From: Tabrizicola sp.
Lineage (GTDB): Bacteria > Pseudomonadota > Alphaproteobacteria > Rhodobacterales > Rhodobacteraceae
Direction: 5' to 3'
Assembly (NCBI RefSeq): GCF_030694085.1
Contig: NZ_JAUXZE010000035.1
Location: forward strand, 62,001-126,000
DNA length: 64,000 bases
Part shown: positions 24,297 to 33,009 of the stretch, piece by piece
Layout of the letters: the number at the start of each line of letters is the position of its first letter
Numbering within the stretch: position 1 is the first letter of the stretch
The notes under the pieces: generated by a model
What the model was told of the DNA's origin: nothing
Seen by the model: the letters and a program-made list of their open reading frames with translations, nothing else
Databases searched by the model: none
Position numbers and translations under genes: made by a program

Positions 24297-25333
24297 TGCG
24301 CGCCGCTGTCCTTCAAGCCTACCGTGAGCCCCTGAGCCTGCAGTCGGTCCCCGACCCCACCTGCGAACCCGACGGCGTCGTCCTGAACACCCTTGCCTGC
24401 GGCATCTGCCGCAGCGACTGGCACGGTTGGGTGGGCGAGCACCCCAAAGTCAAACCGGGCGACATCCCCGGCCACGAATACTGCGGCGAGGTCGTGGAAG
24501 CGGGTCCGCTGGCGAAGTGGCGCACCGGCGACCGGGTGATCGCCCCCTTCATCCTCGCCTGCGGTGACTGCCCCGAATGTCGGTCCGGCCAGACCACCAC
24601 CTGCCGCAGCCAGCGCGTGCCGGGCTTCGGCGACCGGGGCGCCTATGCCGAATATGTCTCGGTACCCCACGCGCACAACCTGACCCGCCTGCCGGAAAGC
24701 CTGTCCCCGGCGCTTGCCGCTGGCCTTGGTTGCCGTGTCACCACGGCGTTTCACGCCCTCACCGGGCGCGCGGCGCTTCAGGCCGGGGAATGGCTCGCCG
24801 TCCACGGCACCGGCGGCGTCGGACTATCGCTTCTCCTGATCGGCAGGGCACTTGGTGCCAGGGTCATTGTCGTCGACGTGGTGCCCCAGAAGCTGGCCCA
24901 TGCCCTGAGCCTTGGCGCCGAAGCCGCGCTTGACGCCCGCGAAGGCGACGTCGCCGGGCGGATCGTCGACCTGACACAAGGCGGCGCCCATGTCAGCGTC
25001 GAGGCGCTTGGGATCGAGACTACCGCCAATGCCTCGCTGCGCTGCCTGCGTCCCCTTGGACGCCATGTCCAGGTCGGCCTGCCCACCGGCCATACCGCGC
25101 AGATGCAGATCGACATGAACACGCTTTACATGCGGCAGCTTTCCGTCTTCGGCACCCGCGGCATGCCCGCCTGGCGCTACCCGACCTTGCTGAGCCTGAT
25201 TGAAACCGGAAGGGTCGACGTCAGCCCCATCGTCGCCCGCACGGTCGCCCTGAGCCAGGCGACCGACGAACTTCGCGCCTTCGATGGCCCAACCGCCCCA
25301 GGCGTCGCCGTCATAACGGATTTCGCCGGCTAA
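24296..25333 (+). CDS. Zinc-dependent alcohol dehydrogenase family protein (MDR superfamily)
   Basis: A 345-residue medium-chain dehydrogenase. Catalytic zinc ligands appear in ACGICRSDWHGWVG and GHEYCGEVV; four cysteines for the structural zinc lie in CGDCPECRSGQTTTC. The Rossmann loop is AVHGTGGVGLSLLLIG, and VIVVDVVPQKL supplies the acidic cofactor residue, pointing to NAD. It is translationally coupled to the RHH gene. Its 3' end overlaps the convergent DUF1638 gene by a few bases, leaving no room for a separate terminator. Substrate unknown. Confidence 0.92.
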   Translation: MRAAVLQAYREPLSLQSVPDPTCEPDGVVLNTLACGICRSDWHGWVGEHPKVKPGDIPGHEYCGEVVEAGPLAKWRTGDRVIAPFILACGDCPECRSGQTTTCRSQRVPGFGDRGAYAEYVSVPHAHNLTRLPESLSPALAAGLGCRVTTAFHALTGRAALQAGEWLAVHGTGGVGLSLLLIGRALGARVIVVDVVPQKLAHALSLGAEAALDAREGDVAGRIVDLTQGGAHVSVEALGIETTANASLRCLRPLGRHVQVGLPTGHTAQMQIDMNTLYMRQLSVFGTRGMPAWRYPTLLSLIETGRVDVSPIVARTVALSQATDELRAFDGPTAPGVAVITDFAG

Positions 25334-25962
25334 CCTGCAACCCGCTCCAGGGTTGTTGCCAGGTCGCCATAGCCGGTGAACCGGCGCTCATAATTCAGAC
25401 CCAGCCGACGCGCGCAGTCCTCGGCCTTCGCGTCAAGCGCAGGGTCGTCCTTCTGCGCCTGATAGACAAGCTTGGTGTAATTCCCGAAATACAAGTCCCG
25501 AAGCTCGGGGTGCCGGTCCAGGCCCATCGGCTTCCACACGAAGGCATCGAACTGCCGGACCAGGAAATCGGTCAGGTAGAAGGCGGTGAATTCTTCTTCC
25601 GCCTTGGCGGCAAAGGCGGCGTTGCCCTCGAAGAAGGCATAGCAGTGCGGGCCTTCGACCATCTCGACCCCCAGCCGGTCGCAGGCGGCTTTCAACAAGC
25701 CCCCCGTCCCGCAATCGGCATAGACGACAAACACCGTCTCGTAGGCCCCCCGCGCAGCAGCAACGGCGTCTTCCACGGCGGGGATGATCTTCTCGGGCCA
25801 GAGGTGCAGCTTTGCCGGCAGGCACTGCAGGTCCATGTGCGACCAGCCATTTGCCGCCTTCAGTGCAAGAATCTCATGCGCCAGCGCTCCGCAGGCGATC
25901 AGCAGGATGCGACCTGTCTGGGCTGCAGGCAGCCCGGTCTCGGAAAGGGTGATGTCGTCCAT
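25330..25962 (-). CDS. DUF1638 domain protein
   Basis: A 210-residue cytoplasmic protein with conserved cysteines and histidines (LLIACGALAHEILAL, CLPAKLHLWPEKI, VYADCGTGGLL, GPHCYAFFEGN), the typical DUF1638 pattern. The family is of unknown function and is usually found with corrinoid proteins and methylamine/betaine methyltransferases, as here. The conserved Cys/His set suggests metal or cofactor handling. It is the last gene of a unit with the small membrane protein and corrinoid protein upstream. Confidence 0.85.
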   Translation of the reverse strand: MDDITLSETGLPAAQTGRILLIACGALAHEILALKAANGWSHMDLQCLPAKLHLWPEKIIPAVEDAVAAARGAYETVFVVYADCGTGGLLKAACDRLGVEMVEGPHCYAFFEGNAAFAAKAEEEFTAFYLTDFLVRQFDAFVWKPMGLDRHPELRDLYFGNYTKLVYQAQKDDPALDAKAEDCARRLGLNYERRFTGYGDLATTLERVAG

Positions 25963-25971
25963 CGGGATGCC

Positions 25972-26130
25972 TTACCGGCTGACGCGGGTCCAGGTCAGGA
26001 TCACGCTGGCCGACAGGGCGGCAAAGGCCAGGGCCGCGAAAGGCACGCCGGTCCAGAGCGCAAGCCAGATGGTCAATCCGGCCGCAACGATCACCAGCGC
26101 GATAAGTCCAAGGAAATGGGTCAAGGGCAT
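25972..26130 (-). CDS. Small membrane protein between corrinoid and DUF1638 genes
   Basis: A 52-residue protein (MPLTHFLGLIALVIVAAGLT then IWLALWTGVPFAALAF) with two hydrophobic segments joined by a short TGVP turn and a basic C-terminus (TWTRVSR). GGGAGA lies upstream of the ATG, and DUF1638 starts 9 bases after its stop, so it looks like a genuine operon member. I do not recognise a family; it may anchor a partner at the inner membrane. Confidence 0.65.
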   Translation of the reverse strand: MPLTHFLGLIALVIVAAGLTIWLALWTGVPFAALAFAALSASVILTWTRVSR

Positions 26131-26206
26131 TCTGCTTCTCCCTGACTTTCAATCTGCGCTTCGGGAGAGGCTTACACAACCCCCTCCCGAATCACAGAGG
26201 CGTGCT

Positions 26207-26905
26207 TCAGCCGTTCGGCTGGTTGTGCTTGCGCGCAACGAACTGCTTGGCGGTCTCCACCGCCACGGCGGCATCGCGGCAATAGGCGTCGGCACCGATC
26301 GCACGCCCGAACTCTTCGTTCAGCGGAGCGCCACCGACCAGCACGATATAGTCGTCGCGCAGCCCCTTTTCCTTCATGGTGTCGATCACGACCTTCATGT
26401 AGGGCATCGTCGTGGTCAGCAGCGCGGACATGCCCAGAATGTCGGGCTTTTCCGATTCCAGCGCTTCGAGATACTTCTCGACCGAGTTGTTGATCCCAAG
26501 GTCCTTCACCTCGAACCCAGCGCCTTCCATCATCATGGCGACGAGGTTCTTGCCGATGTCGTGGATGTCGCCCTTGACGGTACCGATCACCATCTTGCCC
26601 ATCCGCGGCGCGCCGGTTTCGACCAAGAGCGGCTTCAGGATGAACATCCCGGCCTTCATCGCGTTGGCGGCCAAGAGAACCTCGGGCACGAACAGGATCC
26701 CGTCGCGGAAGTCGGCGCCGACGATGGTCATGCCCGCCACCAGTGCCTTGGTCAGCACGTCGTAAGGGGTCCAGCCGCGCGCGATCAGCAGGTTGACGCC
26801 TTCCTCGATCTCTTCCTTGAGACCGTCGTAAAGGTCGTCATGCATCTGCAGCACAAGCTCGTCATCCGACAGGTCGGAAAGGATGATCTCGTCTTCGTCA
26901 GCCAT
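26207..26905 (-). CDS. Corrinoid (cobalamin-binding) methyltransferase component, MtbC/MtgC-like
   Basis: A 232-residue protein. The N-terminal helical cap domain (LVLQMHDDLYDGLKEEIEEG) is followed by a B12-binding Rossmann-like domain with the base-off motif GDIHDIGKN (DxHxxG), then SALLTTTM and VLVGGAPLNEEF. Such proteins carry a methyl group on cobalt between a substrate-specific methyltransferase and an acceptor. The start at 26905 has GGAG nine bases upstream; the open frame extends further without support. Nearby DUF1638 and Bmt-type genes indicate a shared one-carbon pathway, perhaps from betaine or methylated amines (inference). Confidence 0.92.
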   Translation of the reverse strand: MADEDEIILSDLSDDELVLQMHDDLYDGLKEEIEEGVNLLIARGWTPYDVLTKALVAGMTIVGADFRDGILFVPEVLLAANAMKAGMFILKPLLVETGAPRMGKMVIGTVKGDIHDIGKNLVAMMMEGAGFEVKDLGINNSVEKYLEALESEKPDILGMSALLTTTMPYMKVVIDTMKEKGLRDDYIVLVGGAPLNEEFGRAIGADAYCRDAAVAVETAKQFVARKHNQPNG

Positions 26906-27074
26906 CTGGCGTGCTCCAAGCGGAAGGTTCTGGCACGGTGATGGGCGCAAACCGACCAAGTCACTATGCGACAAGCGACATGCCCGGGATGAAAGCCGAC
27001 AGCAAGCGCGAATCTGGCGCCCGTCGCCCGGGGTGTGCGATAAAGGGCCTGTCCCCAGCGAAAGGTTTGTGATT

Positions 27075-27587
27075 GTGCGCGTCTTCCTGCTCTTGATCGT
27101 CAGCACGCTTGGCGCCGTTTGCGCCACTGCGGCCTACGCCCGGATCGTCGACCGCACGCTTCTGCCGGTGTCGATCTTCGCGGGCGGCCACTGCGACCGG
27201 AAACCGGACGAAGTCCTGCCCGCGCCGGGGACCGAGACCGGGACCATCGACCACAACTTCCGCGGATTCGACTTTGTCACCGAAGGCGACATCCTGCCGC
27301 CGGCTATCGGGCTTGGGTTCGGGCTGCGGCTAAAGCTGCCCGGCTACGGTCCCGGTCACGTGATGACGATCCGCATCAAGGCGCCGAACAAGGATGTCAG
27401 CATCTGGGACATCAAGGTGCCCGAAACCGGCACGATGGAGGTAGGCCGCCTGCCGCCGCCCGGACAAGCCCTGCCCGAGGGGCGATATGTCCTGTCGATT
27501 CTGGACGGCGACACGCTGCTGATCGCCTATGACTTCGTCATCGTGGGGCTTGATGACGAGGGGCTCTGCTTCCCCCTCCTGTCCTGA
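27075..27587 (+). CDS. DUF3859 domain exported protein
   Basis: A 170-residue protein with an N-terminal signal (VRVFLLLIVSTLGAVCATAA then YA), started by GTG at 27075 with AAAGG nine bases before it. The mature part has beta-rich DUF3859 features (FRGFDFVTEGDILPPAIGLG, MTIRIKAPNKDVSIWDIK, AYDFVIVGL). The family is of unknown function and probably periplasmic. It is divergent from the corrinoid gene, and the start is less certain because another GTG lies two codons upstream. Confidence 0.75.
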   Translation: MRVFLLLIVSTLGAVCATAAYARIVDRTLLPVSIFAGGHCDRKPDEVLPAPGTETGTIDHNFRGFDFVTEGDILPPAIGLGFGLRLKLPGYGPGHVMTIRIKAPNKDVSIWDIKVPETGTMEVGRLPPPGQALPEGRYVLSILDGDTLLIAYDFVIVGLDDEGLCFPLLS

Positions 27588-27657
27588 CCGTCCACGTTCA
27601 CTTCATGTCGGCCTGCGCGGGGTTGGCGACGTTCTTTCTTTGTTCTAGACTTCCCGG

Positions 27658-28743
27658 ATGACGGACAACTCATCGATCCTGCCCGGCCAACGCCTGCGCG
27701 CGCGAGGGGCCGACAGCAACCGGGCCGGCCGGTATGAGGCCACCGCGCGCGAGGCTTTCGATGACGGCTGGGACCTGCCCGAAGAGGACCGTCTGGTTGC
27801 CACCGAAGTGCGGCTGGAACGCCCACGCTCGGCCCTGACCTTCAACCGCTCGCCGGATGTGCCCTTCGACCGGTCGATCAACCCGTACCGGGGATGCGAG
27901 CATGGCTGCATCTACTGCTTCGCCCGGCCCAGCCATGCCTTTCTGAACCTGTCCCCCGGCCTTGATTTCGAAACCCGGCTGATCGCCCGGCCTGGCATCG
28001 CCGAAGTGTTGGAGGTCGAATTGCGCCGCCCGTCCTACAAGGTCGCCCCGGTCGCCATCGGCACCAACACCGACCCCTACCAGCCGATCGAGCGGGACCA
28101 CGGGCTGATGCGCCAGGTGCTGCAGGTGCTGGCCGCCTTTCGCCACCCGGTCTGGATCACCACGCGCGGCACTACGATCGAACGCGACATCGACCTGATC
28201 TCCGGCATGGCGGCCGAGGGGCTCGCCTCGGTCTCGATCTCGGTCACCACTCTGGACGAGGGGTTGGCCCGCAAGATGGAACCCCGCGCGCCCGCGCCCA
28301 AACGCCGCCTGCAGATGATCCGGCGGCTGGCCGAGGCCGGGGTCCCGGTCCGCGTCCAGGTCTCGCCGCTGATCCCGGCGCTGACTGATCATGAGCTGGA
28401 GGCGGTGATGGAGGCAGGTCGCGACGCGGGGGCGCGGGCCGCGAACACCATCCCGCTGCGCCTGCCGATGGAGGTTTCGGGCCTGTTTCGCAACTGGTTG
28501 GCCGCGACCGTGCCCGACCGGGCCGAGAGGGTGATGGGCCGCGTGCGCGAGTTGCACGGCGGGCGCGATTACGACCCGGAGTTCGGCAAGCGGATGCGGG
28601 GCGAAGGGCCCTGGGCCGACCTGATCCACCTGCGGGCCGCCGTGGCGCGCAAGCGGCTGGGGCTGGAAGAAGGCCTGCCCGCTTTGCGCACCGACCTTTT
28701 CGCCCCGCCGCCCACGTCAGGCGACCAGTTGTCGCTGTTCTGA
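27658..28743 (+). CDS. PA0069-family radical SAM protein
   Basis: A 361-residue radical SAM enzyme. The [4Fe-4S] cluster motif is CEHGCIYC within INPYRGCEHGCIYCFARPSH. Other SPL-like elements include AIGTNTDPYQPIE and ITTRGTTIERDIDLI. It belongs to the uncharacterised PA0069 group related to spore photoproduct lyase-type (SplB-like) enzymes; the substrate is not known. It is convergent with the Bmt-type gene, with the double-palindrome repeat between the two. Confidence 0.9.
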   Translation: MTDNSSILPGQRLRARGADSNRAGRYEATAREAFDDGWDLPEEDRLVATEVRLERPRSALTFNRSPDVPFDRSINPYRGCEHGCIYCFARPSHAFLNLSPGLDFETRLIARPGIAEVLEVELRRPSYKVAPVAIGTNTDPYQPIERDHGLMRQVLQVLAAFRHPVWITTRGTTIERDIDLISGMAAEGLASVSISVTTLDEGLARKMEPRAPAPKRRLQMIRRLAEAGVPVRVQVSPLIPALTDHELEAVMEAGRDAGARAANTIPLRLPMEVSGLFRNWLAATVPDRAERVMGRVRELHGGRDYDPEFGKRMRGEGPWADLIHLRAAVARKRLGLEEGLPALRTDLFAPPPTSGDQLSLF

Positions 28744-28761
28744 CAGGTTTCGACCGGGGGC

Positions 28762-28806
28762 CAAATCTTTTCGAAAAGATTTGTCAAAATCCTTCGAAGG
28801 ATTTTG
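28762..28806. repeat. Double 22-bp palindrome element, copy 2
   Basis: The palindromes 28762-28783 and 28785-28806 are identical to those at 24002-24045 apart from one T between them. This copy lies in the 80-base gap between the convergent radical SAM and Bmt-type genes, where it could serve as a bidirectional terminator. Confidence 0.75.
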
Positions 28807-28823
28807 CCTTCCGCCCCGACTGT

Positions 28824-29837
28824 TCAGCCCCGACGGCCGCGGCGTTCGCGACGACCAGCGCCCGCATCATCCCCGGTCCCGTCCGACGCCGATGAGAACC
28901 CACCAAGTTTCGCTTGAATTACCTCCAGCGACGGGCGGTTGCCCTTTGGACGGCTTTCCAGCGCGACCCGCATCGCGCGCAGGTGTTCCGGCATCGTGCC
29001 GCAGCAGCCGCCGATAATCCTGACACCCGCATCCCGCGCCAGCACGGCGTATTCCGCCATCAGCTCCGGCGTCCCGTCATAGTGGATGTGACCGTCGTGG
29101 TATTTCGGTATCCCCGCATTGCCCTTGGCGATGATCGGACGCTCGGTCCCCGTCGCCGCAAAGCCCAGCACCGTCCGCATCAGGTCCGAGGCACCGACGC
29201 CACAGTTCGCACCAAAGGCGATGGGCGGGTTCACCAGCCGCTCGACCATGTCGGCCATCGTGGCCGAGGTCGTGCCCATCATCGTCCGCCCCGCCGTGTC
29301 AAAGCTCATAGTGCCGCACCAGGGCATGTCGGCCCGCAGCGCAGCATCCGCCGCCGCGCGGTATTCCTCGGGGGCCGAGATCGTCTCGATCCAAAGGACA
29401 TCTGCGCCGCCCTCTTTCAGAGCTTCGGCCTGTTCGTGGAACATCTCGACTGCCAACTCATGCGTCAGCGTGCCCATCGGCTCGAAGATTTCGCCTGTCG
29501 GACCCATCGAGCCCGCCACAACGACCGCCCGGCCCGCCTTGTCGGCGATCTCGCGCCCTAGTTCGGCACCAACCCGGTTCAGTTCGCGCACCCGGCCCTG
29601 CGCCTGGTGCAGCTTCAACCGCGAGGCGTTGCCGCCGAAGGTGTTGGTCAGGAACAGATCGGATCCTGCCGCCACGGCGTCGCCGTAAAGCTTAAGGATG
29701 TTCTTCGGCTGCTCGACGTTCCAGAACTCTGGCGGTTCGCCCGACGACAGGCCCATGTTGAACAGGTTCGTCCCCGTCGCCCCATCGGCCATCAGCCAAT
29801 CGCGTGTTGCAAGCATACGGCTCAGGGCATCGGTCAT
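28824..29837 (-). CDS. bmt: Betaine-homocysteine S-methyltransferase family protein
   Basis: A 337-residue zinc-dependent homocysteine methyltransferase (TIM barrel). The N-terminal LMADGATGTNLFNMGL and the zinc-binding cysteines in GANCGVGAS and GGCCGTMPEHL are standard for the family. It would make methionine from homocysteine using betaine or a methyl-corrinoid donor. Association with the corrinoid and DUF1638 genes 2-4 kb away is typical of Bmt of marine and soil Rhodobacterales. AAGGA lies upstream of the ATG and overlaps the stop of the small frame in front. Confidence 0.9.
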   Translation of the reverse strand: MTDALSRMLATRDWLMADGATGTNLFNMGLSSGEPPEFWNVEQPKNILKLYGDAVAAGSDLFLTNTFGGNASRLKLHQAQGRVRELNRVGAELGREIADKAGRAVVVAGSMGPTGEIFEPMGTLTHELAVEMFHEQAEALKEGGADVLWIETISAPEEYRAAADAALRADMPWCGTMSFDTAGRTMMGTTSATMADMVERLVNPPIAFGANCGVGASDLMRTVLGFAATGTERPIIAKGNAGIPKYHDGHIHYDGTPELMAEYAVLARDAGVRIIGGCCGTMPEHLRAMRVALESRPKGNRPSLEVIQAKLGGFSSASDGTGDDAGAGRRERRGRRG

Positions 29838-29849
29838 TGCGGGGTTCCT

Positions 29850-30050
29850 TCAGGTGGTCCAGTCCCCTCCCCTCTGCCACGGGTTGCGGCCAGAGGCAAT
29901 TTCATTATCCGCAAGTCGCGTCGCGATGGGTTTCATCTCTGCCAAAGGTACCGGACGTCGCACCTCGCGCCAGATCTCCCAGCCCACCAGCGCCAGGGCC
30001 AGGGCCAGCCAGGATGACGCAAAGGCATGGCGATCCGGTTGACGTGTCAA
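29850..30050 (-). CDS. Possible small membrane protein upstream of bmt
   Basis: A possible 66-residue product with one hydrophobic segment (FASSWLALALALVGWEIW) and a soluble tail ending RNPWQRGGDWTT. Codon use in the middle resembles genuine genes, and the stop sits at the bmt ribosome site. Against it, the only available start is TTG at 30050 without a ribosome site, and the DUF1476 terminator lies only 10 bases upstream. It may instead be part of the bmt leader. Confidence 0.4.
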   Translation of the reverse strand: MTRQPDRHAFASSWLALALALVGWEIWREVRRPVPLAEMKPIATRLADNEIASGRNPWQRGGDWTT

Positions 30051-30059
30051 ATGCGCAAT

Positions 30060-30092
30060 AAAAAAAGCGCAGCCCCGGTGCGGGACCGCGCT
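30060..30092 (-). terminator. Rho-independent terminator after the zeta-subunit gene
   Basis: On the minus strand a 12-bp stem (AGCGCGGTCCCG with CGGGGCTGCGCT, two wobble pairs) and a CAC loop are followed by seven Ts. It begins 20 bases after the DUF1476 stop. Confidence 0.85.
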
Positions 30093-30111
30093 GTCCTGAC
30101 AATTCAGCGGC

Positions 30112-30426
30112 TCAAAGCTCGGACATCAGCTGCGCCTTTGCGACGGGCAGCAGTTCGCGCATCTTGGCCCGCACATCATCGGCGCTGGCCTTGCCGGCGA
30201 GGTCGGCCACGACCTTGCGGACCACATCCTCGTCGCCCGCTTCCTCGAAGTCGGCGCTGACCACTTCCAGCGCATAGGCTGCCGCTGCTTCACCCGACTT
30301 GCCCATCAGGTCAGCGGCCCAAAGCCCGACCAGCTTGTTGCGCCGCGCCTCGGCCCGGAACTGCATCTCGCTGTCATGGGCGAACTTGGCCTCGAAGGCA
30401 TTCTCGCGGTCGTCGAACGTGGTCAT
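30112..30426 (-). CDS. DUF1476 protein, F1F0-ATPase inhibitor zeta subunit
   Basis: A 104-residue soluble helical protein starting MTTFDDRENAFEAKFAHDSE, with RAEARRNKLVGLWAADLMG following. This is the DUF1476 family; the Paracoccus denitrificans member is the zeta subunit, whose N-terminus enters the F1 ATPase and blocks ATP hydrolysis. The start at 30426 has GGGGGAG upstream; longer in-frame sequence has no protein-like character. It is divergent from purC, an arrangement I recall as common in Rhodobacterales. Confidence 0.9.
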   Translation of the reverse strand: MTTFDDRENAFEAKFAHDSEMQFRAEARRNKLVGLWAADLMGKSGEAAAAYALEVVSADFEEAGDEDVVRKVVADLAGKASADDVRAKMRELLPVAKAQLMSEL

Positions 30427-30602
30427 GGGCTCCCCCGGAAGTGCGGTTGTTTCCATCCATATGCCTATCCACACCCAACACCGCAAGCCCCCTTGGCCAT
30501 CGCCCGGCGCTCGCGCCTTGCGGGTATGGCCCCCTTGGACTATAGCCCAAGGAAAGCGGTTTGAAGGCACCCCCTGTCACCGCCCCCCTGATCGAGTGAA
30601 GC

Positions 30603-31355
30603 ATGGCACGGCGCAAGAAGGTCTACGAAGGCAAGGCCAAGATCCTGTACGAAGGACCCGAGCCGGGCACGCTGATCCAGTATTTCAAGGACGACGACGC
30701 GCCGTCCGTCGCCGCCCCCGCCTCACGCGAAGGCAAGGGCGTGCTGAACAACCGTCTGTCCGAATTCTTCATGGCGGGTCTCAATCAGATCGGGGTTCCG
30801 ACGCACTTCATCCGCCGCATCAACATGCGCGAGCAACTGGTGCGGATGGCCGAGATCATCCCGCTGGAAGTGGTGGTGCGCAACTTTTCGGCCGGCCCGA
30901 TGACCACGCGCCTGGGAATCCCCGAGGGCACGCAGCTGCCACGCCCGATCGTCGAATACTACTACAAGGACGACAAGCTGCAGTCCCCGTTGGTGGCCGA
31001 GGAACATATCGTCGCCTTCGGCTGGGCCAACCAGCAGGACCTGGACGACATCGTGGCGCTGTCCTTGCGGGTCAACGACTTCCTCTCGGGCGTAATGATG
31101 GGCGTCGGCATCCGCCTTGCCGATTTCCGCATCGAGGTCGGCCGGATCTGGGAGGGCGACTTCATGCGCCTGATCGTCGCCGACGAGATCAGCCCCGACA
31201 GCTGCCGCCTGTGGGACATGCGCCAGCCGGAACGCCCTGACGGCACGATCCCGGACCCGCAGCCGATGAACGACGTCTACACCGAACTTGCCCGGCGGCT
31301 GGGCGTCCTGCCGACCAACATAACCCACACGACGAAGCCGACGCTGATCAACTGA
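30603..31355 (+). CDS. purC: Phosphoribosylaminoimidazole-succinocarboxamide synthase
   Basis: A 250-residue SAICAR synthetase that joins CAIR and aspartate using ATP in purine synthesis. Diagnostic stretches are [24 protein letters not shown]-type [15 protein letters not shown] and the aspartate/ATP region [16 protein letters not shown]. The length is normal for the short bacterial form. It is followed 61 bases later by purS. purQ is present 11 kb away; purL is not in the window. Confidence 0.97.
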   Translation: MARRKKVYEGKAKILYEGPEPGTLIQYFKDDDAPSVAAPASREGKGVLNNRLSEFFMAGLNQIGVPTHFIRRINMREQLVRMAEIIPLEVVVRNFSAGPMTTRLGIPEGTQLPRPIVEYYYKDDKLQSPLVAEEHIVAFGWANQQDLDDIVALSLRVNDFLSGVMMGVGIRLADFRIEVGRIWEGDFMRLIVADEISPDSCRLWDMRQPERPDGTIPDPQPMNDVYTELARRLGVLPTNITHTTKPTLIN

Positions 31356-31416
31356 CCGGCTTGTCGCCCGCCCGACCCTTCGCTATGGACGGGCCACAGC
31401 AACTCTGGAGGCCCCG

Positions 31417-31656
31417 ATGAAAGCCCGCGTCACCGTCATGCTGAAGACTGGCGTCCTTGATCCGCAGGGCGAGGCGGTGCGGCACGCACTGGGATCGCTC
31501 GGGTTTCAGGGCGTCGGCGGCGTGCGTCAGGGCAAGGTGATCGAACTGGACCTGGCCGAAACCGACCGCGCGAAGGCCGAGGCCGATGTCAAGGCGATGT
31601 GCGAAAAGCTTCTGGCAAACACGGTCATCGAAAGCTACCGGGTCGAGCTTCTCTGA
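31417..31656 (+). CDS. purS: Phosphoribosylformylglycinamidine synthase subunit PurS
   Basis: A 79-residue subunit that helps shuttle ammonia from PurQ to PurL during FGAM synthesis. MKARVTVMLKTGVLDPQGEA and FQGVGGVRQGKVIELDLAE are typical of the family. It follows purC in a purCS operon and ends 6 bases before the convergent P450 gene. Confidence 0.95.
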   Translation: MKARVTVMLKTGVLDPQGEAVRHALGSLGFQGVGGVRQGKVIELDLAETDRAKAEADVKAMCEKLLANTVIESYRVELL

Positions 31657-31662
31657 CCCCGG

Positions 31663-33009
31663 TCAGGCGGGCGCGTCACTTTCGGCCCGCCGCGACACCC
31701 GCAGCCAGATCCCGTCCCGCGCCCGCACTGTCAGATGCGCGACCGGCACCGGCACCCTTCCCTCCATCGCCTGAAACCGGAACGCCCGCACCAGATGCGC
31801 CAGCATCAGCGTGCCCTCCAGCATCGCGAACCCCGCCCCCGGACAGACCCTTGGCCCGCGCGAGAACGGCAGGTAGCCGCCCTGCGGCACTTCGCCCGCC
31901 CAGCGGTCCGGGTCAAAGGCGTCCGGCCTTTCCCACAGGCGTTCATGCCGGTGCAGGTGCCAGGGGCTGATCACCACCTGCGCCCCCGGCCTGACCTTGC
32001 GTCCCCGGAACTCCTCCGGCCGCACGGCCTCGCGCACCAGCATCGGCACCGGAGGATAAAGCCGCAGCGCCTCGCGGAAGACGTCGCGCGTGAAGCGCAG
32101 GCCGCCCACCACCGCGAACTCCGGCCTCAGCGCCGTTGCCTCGGCCGCCACGCGCTCCTGCGCTTCGGGATGCGTCGCCAGCAGATAGAGCGCCCAGGCC
32201 AGGGCCGAGGCGCTGGTCTCGTGCCCCGCCAGGAAGAAGATCGCCACCTGGTCGGCCATCTCTGCCGTCCCGAACCGCGCGCCGGTCACCGGGTCGGGCG
32301 TCGTCATGATCTTCGTCGCAAGGTCGGCCGGCGCCTCGCCGGCCGCAATCGCCGCCGCCCGCTCATCCGTCAGGCCCTTGATCAGCCCCCGGATCACCCC
32401 CGCCGACCGCTTCGTCGCCCGCCGGTGCAAGCGGGGAAACCAGCGAGGCAGGCGCAGGAACGCCCCCAGATTCACGATCGGCGCGGACCGCTGATAGGCG
32501 CGAAACTCGTGGAACACCGCCTGCGCCACCCTGTCCTCGATCGGGATCGAGAACAGCGTCCGAAAGATCACATCCGCCGCCGCGTGACTTGCTGCCAGTT
32601 CCACCTCGACGTCGCCTGCCGTCATGCGCGCAACCGCCGCTTCGGAGGCCGCCCAGATCGCCGGAAACGCCTCCTTCAGTCGCCCGCCCTCGAAGGCCGG
32701 GTCGATGATCCGCCGTTGCCGCAGCCACTCCTCGCCGTTGGTCACAAAGACCGCCCGGCCCAGCAAGGGGCGCAGCCCCTCGGTCACCCTGTCCGACTTC
32801 GGGAAATCCGCCGGCCGTTCGTCCAGCACCAGCCGCACCAGCGCCGGATCATTGCAGAGATAGCTCTGGAAGAACGGCGTTCGGAACTCGGCCATCCAGG
32901 CCCGGTAGAGCCGCGCCGGTTGCGCCGACAGGATGTCGTGCCGAAATGCCCGCAGGTGACCCAGAAGAGAGACCTTGTCCGCCCGCGGCTCCGGCTTCGG
33001 CGGGGTCAT
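31663..33009 (-). CDS. Cytochrome P450
   Basis: A 448-residue monooxygenase. The oxygen-activating I-helix reads FFLAGHETSASAL, the ExxR motif is in FREALRLYPPVP, and the heme-ligand cysteine lies in SRGPRVCPGAGFAMLEG. No membrane anchor is visible, as usual for soluble bacterial P450s. It overlaps the upstream alpha/beta-hydrolase-like gene by 4 bases (ATGA), so the two are co-translated. No dedicated ferredoxin or reductase gene is adjacent. The substrate is unknown; a hydrophobic or fatty-acid-type compound is possible. Confidence 0.93.
   Translation of the reverse strand: MTPPKPEPRADKVSLLGHLRAFRHDILSAQPARLYRAWMAEFRTPFFQSYLCNDPALVRLVLDERPADFPKSDRVTEGLRPLLGRAVFVTNGEEWLRQRRIIDPAFEGGRLKEAFPAIWAASEAAVARMTAGDVEVELAASHAAADVIFRTLFSIPIEDRVAQAVFHEFRAYQRSAPIVNLGAFLRLPRWFPRLHRRATKRSAGVIRGLIKGLTDERAAAIAAGEAPADLATKIMTTPDPVTGARFGTAEMADQVAIFFLAGHETSASALAWALYLLATHPEAQERVAAEATALRPEFAVVGGLRFTRDVFREALRLYPPVPMLVREAVRPEEFRGRKVRPGAQVVISPWHLHRHERLWERPDAFDPDRWAGEVPQGGYLPFSRGPRVCPGAGFAMLEGTLMLAHLVRAFRFQAMEGRVPVPVAHLTVRARDGIWLRVSRRAESDAPA

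Noticed and set aside
29838..30060. Possible SAM or cobalamin riboswitch before bmt
   Set aside because: I found no recognisable B12-box or SAM-II type core sequence in the leader; a covariance-model search would be decisive.
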